A program made the translations under genes and the position numbers. Shown here piece after piece: positions 18,707 through 31,680 of a stretch of DNA of 64,000 bases; the first letter of the stretch is position 1; the number at the start of each line of letters is the position of its first letter. The notes under the pieces were generated by a model, which was not told the DNA's origin, searched no databases, and worked only from the letters and a program-made list of their open reading frames with translations. Origin of the DNA: Zeus faber (lineage: Eukaryota > Chordata > Actinopteri > Zeiformes > Zeidae); contig OY482852.1 of the NCBI GenBank assembly GCA_960531495.1, positions 8,991,212 through 9,055,211 on the forward strand. Reading direction: 5' to 3'.

Positions 18707-21700
18707 ATGTCTGCTGTTAACATCACCAGGGACATCCTGCACAGACAGATCAGAGTGAGTAACATGACAACGCAAGTGTTTAGATTCTCAGTCTGCTGAC
18801 GTGTATTGAAATGCGTAGCGAATTGCATGACTGCACGGATCCCAGATGAAAGGATCCTTTAACTGTCTTCCCTGTCGTGCCGCATTGTTTTGGCCATTTC
18901 AATGCTGAAAAAGTCTTAAGTCTTGTTACTAATCTACTTGGGCAGAAATCAATTCAGGTCTTCTAGCCAGTGAGATTAAAAAAAATAATAAGAAAAATAT
19001 GATCAAGCCTAATAATGCCCAAACTAAACATTTTATTGAAGAGAATGATGGAGCCTTTGATTCATGTCTTCAGGATAAGAGAGCGTTGGGCTTCCAAAGG
19101 TTCTATCATGTGACGGACCCCTTCATCAAGAGACTGGGACTGGAAGCTGAGCTTCAGGTGAAACATTTGTTAATGGGTCAGGGAGACAATTAGAGATTAT
19201 TTCCAACTCTGTATTAGTACATTTCTTTCCCTTGGTTGATGTTTATTTTATTTTCAGGGCCACACTGGATGTGTGAATTGCCTGGAATGGAACGAAAGAG
19301 GAGAGTAAGTTCAAAATAAAGAAGCTTACTAAAATATATTGTTCAATTATATGAGATTCTTGCGCTAAGAGATTCCAGGGATTGTGCTTTTGAATGCATT
19401 ACACAAAAGAAATCTAGATATTTATTTCTGCAGTGTACGTGAATAAATGATTAGCGATTTTAAAGATTGTCCGCATGAATATTTTTTATCTCACATATTA
19501 CCCTAATGTATTTATACTGGTGTGCGATATATAAGATCTGCAACAGTGTTTTACGACTCACTTTCACCATTCTGTTTCCCAGTCTCCTGGCCTCGGGCTC
19601 AGATGATCAACACGCCATCATCTGGGACCCATTCAAACACAAGAAGCTCATCACTATGCATACGGGCCATGCAGCGAACATCTTCTCTGTGAAGGTGAGA
19701 ATGTGGAATCACAATCTTTGAATACTGAATACGGAATAAAAGTCATTTTGATACTCATGTCACTGTCATCTATTTGTCTGCACGTGCAGTTTCTTCCTCA
19801 CTCAGGGGACCGAATCTTGGTAACCGGCGCGGCGGACACAAAGGTCCATGTGCATGATGTGACGGCGAAGGAAACCATCCACATGTTTTCTGACCACACC
19901 AATAGAGTCAAACGCATTGCGACGGCCCCCATGTGGCCAAATACCTTTTGGAGTGCTGCAGAGGATGGCATCATCAGGTTTTAATAACAATATCCAAAAT
20001 ACAGGGTTCTCATCCAGTCGTGTGCATGTGCGTGCGCGTGCGCGTGCGTGTGCGTGTGTGTGTGTGCGCACACAATGAGACTAAGGTTATATTTTTATAT
20101 CCTTGAATTCTTAATTTGGTAATGCCAGAATGACCCCTGAAAATGTATTTGTGTTTTAGATTATGTAAAAGCTCTCTATGCTATCTGGAATACTTGACCT
20201 TTGTTTATTCCCTCTAGGCAGTACGACCTGAGGGAGAGCAGTAAACGCTCTGAGGTGCTGATCGATCTGACAGAGTTCTGTGGCCATCTTGTGGAGGCCA
20301 AGTGTCTCGCCGTCAATCCACAAGATAACAACTACCTGGCTGTGGGAGCCAACGGGCCCTTTGTACGCCTGTATGACATCAGGATGATCCACAACTACAG
20401 GTTAGTTGGGATCTCTCTGAAGTTACAATAAAATACATATGGTTATTCAGACGGTTACACAGTTGAAATACAAACTAAAGCACAAATGGGTTTCATGACG
20501 GGACATGTTTTTTCGTCACAAATTGAATTTGTATCCGATGTAGGAAGTCCATGAGTCAGGACACTGCTGCAGTGCACACGTTCTGCGACAGACAGAAGCC
20601 CATCCCCGATGGAGCCGGACAGTATTACGTAGCAGGTGTGTATAACTGTGTTGCATCTCAAGTGATGAAACGTTTACGCTCGGAGCAGCCGTGTGGCGGA
20701 CACAGATCCTGTAGAAAAATCAAAGTTATCTCTCCTGTTTTGTCCCTACTACTCCAGGACATTTACCTGTGAAGCTCCCAGACTATAACCGCCTCAGGGT
20801 TCTGGTGGCCACGTACGTTACCTTCAGTCCCGACGGCACCGAGCTGCTAGTGAACATGGGCGGCGAACAGGTAATGCTTATTATTTTAGCAACAGTCAAA
20901 GAGTTCACATTTTAAGATAAATCTGATTCAGCCTTTAATGCTAATTGTCTATGTTTTTGCATGTGTTTGCAGGTTTACCTATTTGACTTGACGTTCAAAC
21001 AGAGGCCATACACTTTTCTTCTTCCAAAAAAGTGCCAATCATCACCCGGTAAACACTGTGCCATCCACACCAGACAACACTTCTTGCATTACACACATAG
21101 ATGCACCAGTGCTCTTATTTTTGTGCCCTGTGTTGACATCCTAACTTTGATCAGATGTGCAGAATGGGAAGACAGCCAATGGAGTATCAAATGGAATGCA
21201 CTTGCCGGCCAGTCACTTCAGATTAGCCGAAAGCATGATCTGTTCTAGGTAAATCCTCAGTCTTGTCCTCTGAAAAAAACCTGCTTAGTTTAGTTTCACA
21301 ACCTTGAAGTGGGAAGTTACAAAACAAAAAAAAAACACACACACAAACACAAATGGCTGTAATTTTACAGGGTGGGTAAAAATGTTGTTTTTTTTTTGTT
21401 GGGTTTTTTTCGGTCTGAATAATCTCCTGTATGTTAAAGTACGTCACAAGCGTGACATAAATGGAAAATAGGAAGGAAGGAAAATAAATGTATAATAAAT
21501 AATAGTAAATGATAGATATCAACCACCATGATGAGGATGGAGAAAAAAGTGCCAGTACATTGTACCACTCTTATCTTGCCTTAAAATGACTTTAAAGTCA
21601 GTTAACATCTGTCTTCCTTTGTGTTTAGTTCCGCTGAGCTCCCTTCACATTTGGAAAGGATAAAGCAACAGGCGAACGACGCATTTGCCCGGCAGCAGTG

Positions 21701-23517
21701 GACCCACGCCATCCAGCTGTACAGTTTAGGGATCCATCAGGCCAGCCACAATGCCATGCTCTATGGAAACCGAGCCGCGGCCTACATGAAGCGGAAGTGG
21801 TAGGAGCCCCCCGCGCTCTCAGCACCCCAGGGGGCCGCCTGGCCGTCTCCTGCTTATCATGTCAATCACCATGGCTTTGTGCATTCCACAGGGACGGCGA
21901 CCATTACGATGCCCTCAGGGACTGTTTGAAGGCCCTAACCCTAAACCCCGCCCACCTGAAGGCTCATTTCAGGCTCGCACGCTGCCTGTTTGAGCTCAGG
22001 TATGTGGCGGAGGCGCTGGAGTGCTTGGACGACTTCAAAGGAAAGTTCCCAGAACAGGCCCATAGTGGTGCCTGCGACGCTTTGGAGAAAGACATCAAGG
22101 CGGCGCTCTTCTCCAAGGCTGAGTCAGGTTGGGAATTGGACGTTTTTAATTGGTTGTGCGTGCGTGCGTGCATACCTTTATGATGAACGCTTCTGTGTTT
22201 TCCCGTCCCAGGAGACGATAAGAAGTCCAACACCTCCATCCGCTTCCACTCATTCAGCCGTAAAGAGTCTATTCCAGAGGATGAAGTCGTATTGAGGGAC
22301 CGCAGCTTTGACTATAAACATCGTTACTGTGGTCACTGCAACACCACCACTGACATCAAAGAGGCCAACTTTTTTGGAAGGTCAGTGCATTTCAGTGCAG
22401 GTTTTCTGAGCCACCACTAGGTGGCAGTCAGGGGACACTGGGAGTTACTGCGACGCTGAGCTTACACACAATGCGTACAAGATCAAAACGGGATGTACAA
22501 TTTTACGCATGGGCAAAAAAAAAGAATACATTTCCCTCCTCCTGCATTGCTCTTACCTTTACAGTAAAGGCCAGTACATAGTGAGCGGCTCCGATGATGG
22601 CTCCTTCTTCATTTGGGAGAAAGAGACAACCAATCTGGTGAGGATCCTGCAGGGCGACGAGTCTATAGTCAATTGTTTGCAGCCCCACCCAAGCTACTGC
22701 TTCCTGGCCACCAGCGGCATTGACCCTGTGGTCCGGCTATGGAACCCCAGACCAGAGGTAAACAAAATATATTATTTTGTCTCTACTGAAACGGTTTGTA
22801 TTTGGCTTTTGAAAACAACACACATAATGCTAGTATTTATGTATTAAGTGAATACAAATTATGGTTGTAACTTACTTCACCATGAGGAAAGCAGTTTAGT
22901 TGTATATGTATAGTTATATGTTATATTTCTGCATTAACAAGCTATTAAAGAAGTGTATTGGGTACTTGCCACAGAATACATGCCAGTGTTTTATTGTTTT
23001 TGTCCATCGCGTGGTTAAATGTGGCAAGTAGATGCACCAAAACCATCCTCACCGCCCTTGGTATTCAATAAGACACGAGTAAGAATGTGACAGCTTTTTG
23101 ATACATCCTTAACCCTTGGGCAGTATAGTATAATGCATACAAGTACCAAATTTGGCCAAAAAAGCTGATGATAAATAACTCAATTAAATTACTCATCAAG
23201 TGGCACCAAGATTAAACACTTCTTTTAACTTGTTACAGCATAGACGGTTTTGGTCTCATTTCTGCTGACACCATTACAGTGCTGTAATCTAGCTTTCCCC
23301 TTTGTGGTTCCGTGTCCAGACCGAGACGGAGAACGGGCGCGTGGTGGAGGATATGGAAGGCGCGGCGCAGGCCAACCAGCGACGTATGAATGCCGATCCC
23401 CTGGAAGTAATGCTGCTCAACATGGGCTACCGTATCACGGGCCTGCGAGGCGTCGGCCCCGAGGGCTCGGACGATGAGGACAGCTCAGAGGGACAAGTAC
23501 AATGTCGGCCGAGCTAA
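18707..23517 (+). CDS. wdtc1: WD and tetratricopeptide repeats 1 (WDTC1/adipose/DCAF9), 15 coding exons
   Basis: Exons: 18707-18754, 19074-19157, 19258-19304, 19583-19694, 19790-19977, 20218-20400, 20544-20635, 20758-20870, 20973-21048, 21155-21248, 21629-21799, 21892-22127, 22212-22380, 22565-22757, 23320-23517. They sum to 2004 nt, 667 aa (human about 677). WDTC1 is a CUL4-DDB1 substrate receptor and the vertebrate adipose orthologue, which restrains fat storage. Visible: N-terminal WD40 repeats (about 45-330; LLASGSDDQHAIIWD), a variable linker in exon 10, TPRs (about 350-480; NAMLYGNRAAAYMKRKW, LKAHFRLARCLFEL), then further WD repeats (YIVSGSDDGSFFIWEKE, PVVRLWNPRPE) and the family ending EGQVQCRPS. 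The ATG follows an acceptor at 18619-18620, so the 5' UTR is spliced. Confidence 0.96.
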
Positions 23518-23560
23518 ATAACTCCCTCAAACATTCTATAGAACGCTGAGTAGGCGGCAA

Positions 23561-23680
<120 letters not shown>

Positions 23681-25129
23681 TATGTTCGCATAGGGGGGAA
23701 AGCATCATAGTTTTGTTGTTTTTCAACGTTCATTTTCCCCCTCTCAGCTGAAAGAGACATTGATTGATCGATTGTGTGAATGTCAAACCACATCTCTGCA
23801 CTATGCACCACCCTCCCCCATCCTGAGAGAGGATCGGCGGAGACCACTTTAGGGAGAGGGATTCATGGAGGGCTGAGGAGATCCCCCACCCCCCGCCCCC
23901 CTCGAGAGACCTCAGTCGCTCCCTCCAGCCACGTGCGGTCAGGCGGCACCGTTGACTAAGAGGAGAGCACACTTCAGCACCACGCCCACATCTCTCTTTT
24001 CGGAGAGGGAGTCACCGAGCGCAGGCCCGCGCCCCTTTACCGGGTTTGCGTTTGGAGGGAAGCACTGCATAGAAGATTTAAAAAAAAAAAAAAAGAAAAA
24101 AAGAAGTCCACAGTAAGGCGACCTATTGTCAGGTCGTATCGTGGCCCCACAGCCCCCCGTGTCCTCCGTGGAGGATCATCTCACAGAACACAGAACACAT
24201 TCAGAAAGAGTTCACTTCCAAGTAATTGACTCTGCATTCGATTTAAAGATTTTTTCACCTTCGCTTATTGGCATAAATTTTTGTGTTGGACATTGTAAGT
24301 GTTGCTCAAATGACCTGTACGCTAATGAGGTGGAACACTGCCTCTTTTTTTTTTTTTTTTTTTAACTTGTCTAACAAGTAACCTTTCCTGTCCAAAGTTT
24401 TCTTTCTCTGTAATTTGGTGGCCAAGGAATAATGCAAAAAGGTATGTCGCTCTGTTTTCCCATAACATTCATTTGCCACTCAGAATCTTTTTTTTTTTTT
24501 TAGCTAAGAGGGAATATATCCAAAATGTGTTATTGACTTATTTTCAGCAACACTACTCCATTAGTTGGGGAGAAATGGTCAAGTATGGTTTGCATTCATT
24601 ATTATTATTTTTTTAATGAACAATAAACAGCCCACTTACCTTCAAATGTCACTGGAGACTAAAAACGTGAGACCGATTGCAGGGCCTGCAAAGAAGCTCG
24701 AACCTCAATCTCGCACAGACATGTTTTGGGGCATATATGTTTGGTGTTTTGGGAAAAGTGGTGAACTAAAAATGTGTAGAAAACTACTACATATTTTCAG
24801 CTTTCCTATAAAGTGGATATAAACCGAAGTAATTTGGGGATTGAACCATGGGCTTTTCCCTCCTTATAGTTGTATGGCACTAGTCCTCTGCTACAGTAAG
24901 ATATTGAAGTGCTGCTTCTATTGGGCTTCTGACCATAGGTTTTGGCATCTGAACATGGATCCATTCCGTTGCCAAACAGCAACTTAGAGGCAACTTACTG
25001 CTCTTTGCAAATGAGAGGATTGTGTGCAGACTCGGTCTTCGACGCTTCCATGTTCTCGTTTGTTCAAGTCATTTGAAATACTTGCTGTATTTTCCTTTGA
25101 GGGGTGTGTAAAGTTCTTTGCTGCAAACA

Positions 25130-25135
25130 AATAAA
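25130..25135 (+). terminator. Candidate poly(A) signal of wdtc1
   Basis: AATAAA about 1.6 kb after the stop codon, the first strong signal in a long non-coding stretch. It implies a 3' UTR of roughly 1.6 kb containing the (GT)n tract and several A/T runs. Confidence 0.5.
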
Positions 25136-25149
25136 TGAAGACTATTGTG

Positions 25150-25980
25150 GAACAGGCTGTTGTACAAGCACCAAGTCTGATTCGCTAATATATTGGTGAG
25201 CTGGTGGATTGGTGAACCGCTGAGTTTAAAAGCTCATGTTTCAATAACTGAGTTGGCCCAGATGCATTCCCACCCCAGGCTAGAGGGACTCTGGGGAACA
25301 TAACTTCCAATTTATCAGCGTCTTCCCGGCTTTGGTTTTGCTGACCATTTAGATTGTGCATGCGCCATGTATCACCAGCCTGTAAGGAGTTGTAGTTTCA
25401 TCAAATGGCCCACATTCACTAATGAGATGACCCCAGCGTGAAGAGTAACGGCCTTGCAGCGATCACATGCACATGGCCGAAAGAGGGGCCCTGTGTGTTC
25501 CTTCTCTGGGGTTTTCTGTCACCAAATCCAAAGTGATGTGCGATCCTTTGGCTCATGAACGGGCTTGACGGCGTGCTTCCACAAGAAGTGCTTCATCCAG
25601 CCGCACAGGTCGCTGCTTGCAGATCACACCACAATCTGTCAAGCGGGCGGCCCCGCCCCCTAGGTGTTTAATGCTGCATTCCAGTGAAGTCGGAACTCGG
25701 AAAAATCCCACCTACTGTGAAAGTGCATAGTAATGTATTGGCCATTTAAATCGAAATTCCAAATTCAGAATTTCAGAGACCGAGATAACAATATAATAAT
25801 CATAATATAGCATAGCGCATGCCGTTCCGGTGAGCGAAGTTCCCTTCGCATCGTTTTTTTTTTTTTTTAATAATTTAACTTAGTGCTGGTGCTTGTTGAA
25901 TTCGGAACACATTTGGCTCGGGGGGGGGGGGGGGTGGGCGGGAATGGCCGATTTCCGAGCGCCCGTGGTCACGTGATTCC
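25150..25980. other. Intergenic, wdtc1 to tmem222
   Basis: No gene seen. A poly-T run lies at 25853-25868. A G-run of about 14 followed by TGGGCGGG lies at 25920-25942, with potential to form a G-quadruplex in the tmem222 promoter. Confidence 0.5.
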
Positions 25981-25989
25981 CCGGCGCCG

Positions 25990-25997
25990 TGACGTCA
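25990..25997. promoter_or_regulatory. Perfect CRE palindrome upstream of tmem222
   Basis: TGACGTCA, the full CREB/ATF-type palindrome, ends 23 nt before the tmem222 ATG in a CpG-rich segment. Function is inferred from the motif only. Confidence 0.5.
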
Positions 25998-26020
25998 CGG
26001 GCCGTCGAAACGCTTAAGTA

Positions 26021-27881
26021 ATGGCCGAGGCGGACGAGGCGGGCGAGGTCGACGTAATGATGAGTTACCGCGGGAGCTTTGAGAAAAACGACCGAATGAA
26101 AAGTCGTCACCCTTATTGTATAGTTTGGACGCCCCTCCCCATTGTAACGTAAGTATGTCTGCGCCCTGCCGGCCCTGCTAGCATAGCTTGTGTCGCCCTG
26201 CGTGTTTCGTGAACGGTGTTTTTTTTTGTTGCGTCGTTTAAGATGGATTTTCCCGTTCATCGGTCACATGGGAATATGCACCTCCGCAGGGGTCATCAGG
26301 GACTTCGCGGGGTCGTACTTCGTTTCGGTGAGTGTAAATCATGTAACGCCCTATTTATTAAAGTGTTGTAATGATCGGGGGTGGACGATGGCGGGTATAA
26401 TATTGTATGTTGCTGACCTCGCCCCATGCATTTCAAATACCTGCGGTAATTTAAATAACGTCACAGCAAAATTACGCGCCCAAAACGCTCCTTTCAAACA
26501 GAGCCTGTTTGGGCCTTATTATCATGAGGAATTGTATCTCATATCTACTTATAATCATTCATCTGTATTAAAAAATGCACCTTCAGGAGGAGGGTACACG
26601 AAGTAAGATTAAAAGGCTTTCATTAACATGGCTAAATATTTGGAAGTTGTTTATTAAGCCATGATAATAGAGGCTATGAGATAACGTCATAATAAAGCTT
26701 TAATTGAATCATGTTTATCACGTTTTAGACCACACGGCACCTCCGGGACTGTTCGAACCCATCCTCCTCCAACCCTTTAATGTTATTGTCAGTTGTCAGA
26801 CCAACAGGACTAATGTCTATGGACCGATATTTTGAAGAGGAATGTGACATTCCAGTTAAACCGCTTCCCACTTTCCCCCCCCCCCCCAGGAGGATGACAT
26901 GGGCTTTGGTCGTCCTACAAAGTAAGTGGGTGGATTATATCTTTGCTTGTTTTTTCAACTGAGATTGCGACATGTTGGTAAATTACGCTGAATTGTCTTG
27001 TGCAGGTACTGGAAGCTTGACTCGAGCAAGGTCTGTGGAAACGGTCCTGCAGTCTGGGACAAAGCTGTCCACGATGCGTCTGAGGAGTACAAATGCAGGC
27101 CGGTACGATGCCCATGACTCATATATATACACAACATAGTTTTAAATACTTGTAAACTACTTGTATATGAGGAAAGGAGCATCTGCTCCATGACATCATG
27201 TGATGTCATTTGTCTTTTTTCAGCACAACCTTCTCTTTGATAACTGCCATTCCCACGTTGCCATGGCCCTCAACCTCATGCGCTACGACAACAGCACGTC
27301 CTGGACCATGCTCAACCTCTGTGTACTGTCTTTTGTCCATGGGAGATATGTCAGGTACACTTCATATTTTGGTGTCATTTGTTATTTTACAAATTGTGAC
27401 GCTCTTCAGTGGTTGTATCTTGCATAAAGAGGCATATGGCTCAGAGAAACACCCTCATTATTCTCTGCTGACCCACATAGAAAAAAGCGCTGTCCTCGCA
27501 GTTTGTGCTGCCCCTGCATTCTATACCTGGGGCACTAAGTCTTTAAACAGGGGGTGGGCATGTAATTCATCTCTGACAGAAGCACTCCCATCGGTGCCAC
27601 CGTTGGAGGTCACCTCTCCACTGGGCCTCCCTCTTCTGGCCGTGGAGTGGGAGAAAGGATGGAAAGGACAGTAGCATGCAGGCTACATCCAGAGAACCGG
27701 TGGGGGGCCGGTGGAGGGCCGGTGGACCTCGTGGAGCCTTGAGAATTGTGCTTGTGATGGCCGATGGTAATGATCGTTCTCTCTGTTCCTCAGCTGCGGT
27801 GCATTTCTCAAGACCTGGCTTCCCTTCTTCATGCTCTCTGGTGTCATTGTCACCTTCATCCTCACTTTCAACCTACAGTAA
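26021..27881 (+). CDS. tmem222: Transmembrane protein 222 (DUF778 family), 6 exons
   Basis: Exons: 26021-26148, 26243-26327, 26890-26921, 27006-27102, 27224-27354, 27794-27881. They sum to 561 nt, 186 aa. An in-frame TAA just before the ATG fixes the start. TMEM222 is a small membrane protein of the DUF778 family, which also includes plant RTE1; its molecular role in animals is not well defined. The conserved core is visible: PYCIVWTPLP, GHMGICTS, GVIRDFAGSYFVSEDDMGFGRP, AVHDASEEYK and DNCHSHVAMALNLMRY. Hydrophobic segments lie at about 43-60, 135-150 and 162-183, the last ending at the C-terminus (FILTFNLQ). The acceptor of the 32 nt exon 3 follows a C-run of about 11. Confidence 0.96.
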
Positions 27882-28940
27882 GATCCCTCAGGACCCAAAC
27901 CGGAGTGGAGAATATGGGATGAAACATTGACTTTCTCTTCATTTTATATATTGCCATTGGCTGGAGGATCCCTTTTCATGGGACCCCTTTTTTTCATACA
28001 GAAACGGATGCGTCATTGTCTCCAGTGATAAGGACGTTTGGATGTTAGAATGGGCTTAGGGCAGTTGCTTGATGGTCATTTTGAACTCCATTAAAGCAAA
28101 GATTTGAGCAGGTCTGCTGGATATTTAACACGTACTGTGACTGGTCCTTGTTACAGATCCCATGAGATCTGTAGCTATAGAAGGAAAATTGATGGACAAT
28201 ATAATGAGTAATATATTTCACTCATGTAAAAACTACTGTCTTATTACATTGGGCATTATCATTAATGTTTTGGGTGGGTGGGGGAGGGGTTGAGTTGTTT
28301 TGTTTTTTGTTTCTTTTACTTGTGCAGTTATGTTTATGTATTTTATGTGCTAGCCCAAATCCAGCAGCAGTTACACAGTTTCAAAAACTCCACCGGTAAT
28401 TGCACAAACATACAATATAACATTGATTTGTTATTAAATCAACATTTTACATTGTTGTCATTTTGATCCCTGTCCATTTATTATTTGTATATGAGTTTTA
28501 TTTGCCTTTGTCTTATATATATATATATATATTTTTTCTTTTTTTTAATTGTGTGTTTTGCTCATAGAGCTGGTTTCAGATAAATTGTACTCATTGCCTT
28601 TTTGTATTTTCACTGCTAGGCTGAGGTGTAGGTCAGAGTCAGACTGTTCCCTGTCCCTTTAAGAGAGCCGCGCACCCACAGTTTCCCCTGACACATTGTG
28701 TGTGTGATATAAACCACCATCAGTTTGCTGGAACCTTTTGTTCCCAGTGTGGAGCAGATAACGAAGGATGAAAGCAAAGCCCTCTTCACCTCTGAAGTAT
28801 GGAAGAGAAGACGCTGTAGCTCTAAAACAAGTTGAGATGGCATAAAGATCTGGACTTATTTATTCTCATGGTGTCAACACTTTCTGCTGCATCCAAACAA
28901 AAGAAGAAGTTGATGCTTGTTTATCCGCTACAATTTAAAT
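27882..28940. other. tmem222 3' end and TPBG-family 5' flank
   Basis: ATTAAA at about 28090-28095 is a candidate tmem222 poly(A) signal. 28513-28545 holds a (TA)n and T-rich run. The segment 28620-28940 has a better base balance and probably contains the 5' UTR of the downstream LRR gene. No other gene was recognised. Confidence 0.4.
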
Positions 28941-30418
28941 ATGCGCAATTTAGTGGTTTGCGTGTTTTTGGGGTTGCTGCTTTGTGCCCTATACCAGTGT
29001 TTGGAGTGTCCTTTTGGCTGTCAATGCTTTTCTACCACAAACACGGTGACATGTGTTTCTAAGGATTTGCTCAAGGTGCCGCTTGGTTTTCCAATATATG
29101 CAAGGACTGTTATCATCACAGGGAACAATATTCGCCGGATTGGACCTGTTTCATTCTCAGATGTGAAGAATGTCACCAACATCATTCTAAGCAACAATAG
29201 GTGAGGATATCGCTATTGCTTATTATCATGATTGACTCACCAGTATATTTGTTTGCTTCTCATTAAAAATAATATTAAAATACTGTCTCAAGCTTTCCTG
29301 GTCTCCGAAGTAATTGTCATGAATTGTGTTAAAATGAAAAGTGGATATGCAGTGCATATGTTTACCTTTACTTCATGCAAAAATGATAACATATTCATTG
29401 TGTAAAGACAAGTGATACAGTGTTTAGTCATTTCACCAGGGTCAGAGAGGTGGCCTCCCACACCTTCACTGCCCTGTCCAATCTGCGCACTCTAGATCTC
29501 AGCGGAAACCAGCTAGTGTCGATTCATCCAGAGGCATTCAACATCCTGGGCAGCCCCCTTCAGGTGCTCAACCTCAGCCGCTCTCTCCACAACTCCACCT
29601 CCCTGACGGACCTCACCACTGCCCTGCGCTGGGGGGGCCTCGGGGGCTTACTCCACCTGGACCTTTCCGGAAACCGCCTCGTGCTGCTGCCACCGGGGAC
29701 GTTCACCCACCTCCCAAGCCTGCAAACCCTCCTCCTCCCCAACAACTCTCTGGTGTCGGTCTACAACGGCACCTTCTCTGGCATGAACCACCTGGAGGTG
29801 TTGGACCTGAGCCACAATACTTTCAGGAGACTCAAAGCCGAAGCACTGGAGGAGCTGGGGAGTCTGGGAAAGACCCGCATCCTGCTGGGTCACAATCCTT
29901 ACGACTGCTCTTGTGAAATCCATGATTTTGTGGCCTGGATGAACAGCTCTTGGGCCAAAGTGGCAGATGCAGGGAGTGTACGGTGCGCTTTCCCAAAAGC
30001 CCTGTACGACACACTGCTCCGAGGGCTTGGGCTCCAGGCTGTGGGCTGTAATACGCACCCCCTGCCAGATGTGACTGACCTCTCCCTCCAGACCTCCTAC
30101 GTCTTCCTAGGGCTGGTGCTCGGCTTTGTGGGCGTGGTCTTTCTATTTGTTCTTTATCTCAATCGTAAAGGCATGAAAAAGTGGATGACCGACATGAGAG
30201 ATGCTTGTCGAGATGTGCTGGAAGGATACCACTATCGCTATGAGATAGATTCAGACCCTCGTCCCAGGCACGTTTCGGCAGAGACGGGGGTCGGGGGGCA
30301 ACAACGGGGACACATGGGTTCCGCCCCGTCAACTCAGTTGCATCCTGAGACCTGTGTTGTTAAGATGCCAATAGATACACAGCTCAGACAGGTCACTACC
30401 TCTCCCCTCAACTTATGA
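28941..30418 (+). CDS. Trophoblast glycoprotein-like LRR receptor (TPBG/5T4/WAIF family), 2 coding exons
   Basis: Exons: 28941-29200 and 29440-30418, 1239 nt, 412 aa. TPBG-family proteins are type I cell-surface LRR glycoproteins; WAIF1/TPBG dampens Wnt/beta-catenin signalling through LRP6. Seen: signal peptide (1-20), LRRNT cysteines (CPFGCQC at 23-29), LRRs including LRTLDLSGNQL and LEVLDLSHNTF, LRRCT (about 237-295; NPYDCSCEIHDF), several N-glycosylation sequons, a transmembrane helix (about 305-328), and a cytoplasmic tail with the TPBG hallmark KKWMTDMRDACRD then EGYHYRYEID. An in-frame ATG 8 codons upstream would spoil the signal peptide, so 28941 is preferred. Which paralogue (tpbg a/b or tpbgl) cannot be decided here. 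The coding intron is unusual, since mammalian TPBG is coded in one exon. Confidence 0.88.
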
Positions 30419-31680
30419 AATCTCTCTAAAATTAAAATAAATTTACAAACATGAGATAGATGTGAATGGATTGTATGCATCTAAAGTTTTGTGTGATTTC
30501 ATTTGTTGTGTTTCAGAGCTGCCCAGCTCTTGGTTAACATCATTTTAAGTTATGGATCTTATCTTATAAGTGCCTAGTTTTTAAGGCACTACAGCCTTCT
30601 ATCCATCCTGAGGTAGGCCACTTATTTGTGTATAAATTGTTTGTTGCCTGTAAGTATACAGTATTTATAATGTTGATAAAGAGGCACACCACATTTCTTT
30701 ATTTTACATTGGATCCTGAATTTTTATATTTTGTCAATGTTTGTCATCTTTATATACTCCATAAAAGTAACATAATGAAATATGACATTGATGCTTACTT
30801 GGCATGAATAATGCATGTTGGACTAATGTAGTTTTATTTGATAAAAAAAACCTGTTAGTTTTCAGTATATAAAACAATATAAATTTCTAGTAAACATGTT
30901 TAGAAAAGAACACCTTTGTCATGCAGTGTGTGTAATCGACAATGTAATAAAATATGCTTTAATTACTTCATATGATATGGAACAATGAAAATGGCTTTTG
31001 CTCCACCCCATGCCATCATTTTGATGGTATATAATAAAGAAAATATTGATATATTTCGTTTTCTTTGCATCGTTTTTAATCTTATCTTTTTAAGCGTATC
31101 TTTCTATGTATTAATTCTGATTATCATGACTGATTTGGCTGCACAGCAAATAACATACTATTCCCATTTTAATTGAGAGGTTGATTAAGTGTTTCCATTA
31201 AGGGGAAATAGGGCAGCATGAATGATAATGTTGTGAGCAACACACCTGCCGGTTCTGCAGGTGCGTACCTGCTGTGTGTCTCCATGATAAATGAGAAATT
31301 CCCACTTGTTTTTCCCAAGGCACAGTGCAGTATGTTTCTATGAACATTTACATTATTCCTCATGGTTCTGAATTATTACTGCACCGGGATGCCACTAACA
31401 CACAGCACTCTGGAGTCCACTCCACGCATCACTTCTCTCTGTGTTTTAATACAACAATACATAGAGAAATGTCAGATGACCCCCCCACAACTTAATAAAA
31501 CTTCATTATCGCCTTTGAGAGGCGGGATGAGACAATTTTTATGATTTATTTTTAATACCATTGCATTTTTTTATTTCCTATTTTCATTTTTTGATATAAT
31601 ATTTATTTCGAGAAATACAATATTTTAAAAGTTTTAATACAAAGCAATTATCTCCTGTATATGGGACCATTTTAGTCTAT
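30419..31680. other. AT-rich 3' flank of the TPBG-family gene
   Basis: No gene seen. Several AATAAA motifs occur (for example around 30436, 30947 and 31034) that could end the TPBG-family transcript. The rest is AT-rich without recognisable structure. Confidence 0.4.

Noticed and set aside
26735..26765. Possible tRNA B-box (GTTCGAACCC) in tmem222 intron 2
   Set aside because: No A-box or cloverleaf could be built around it.
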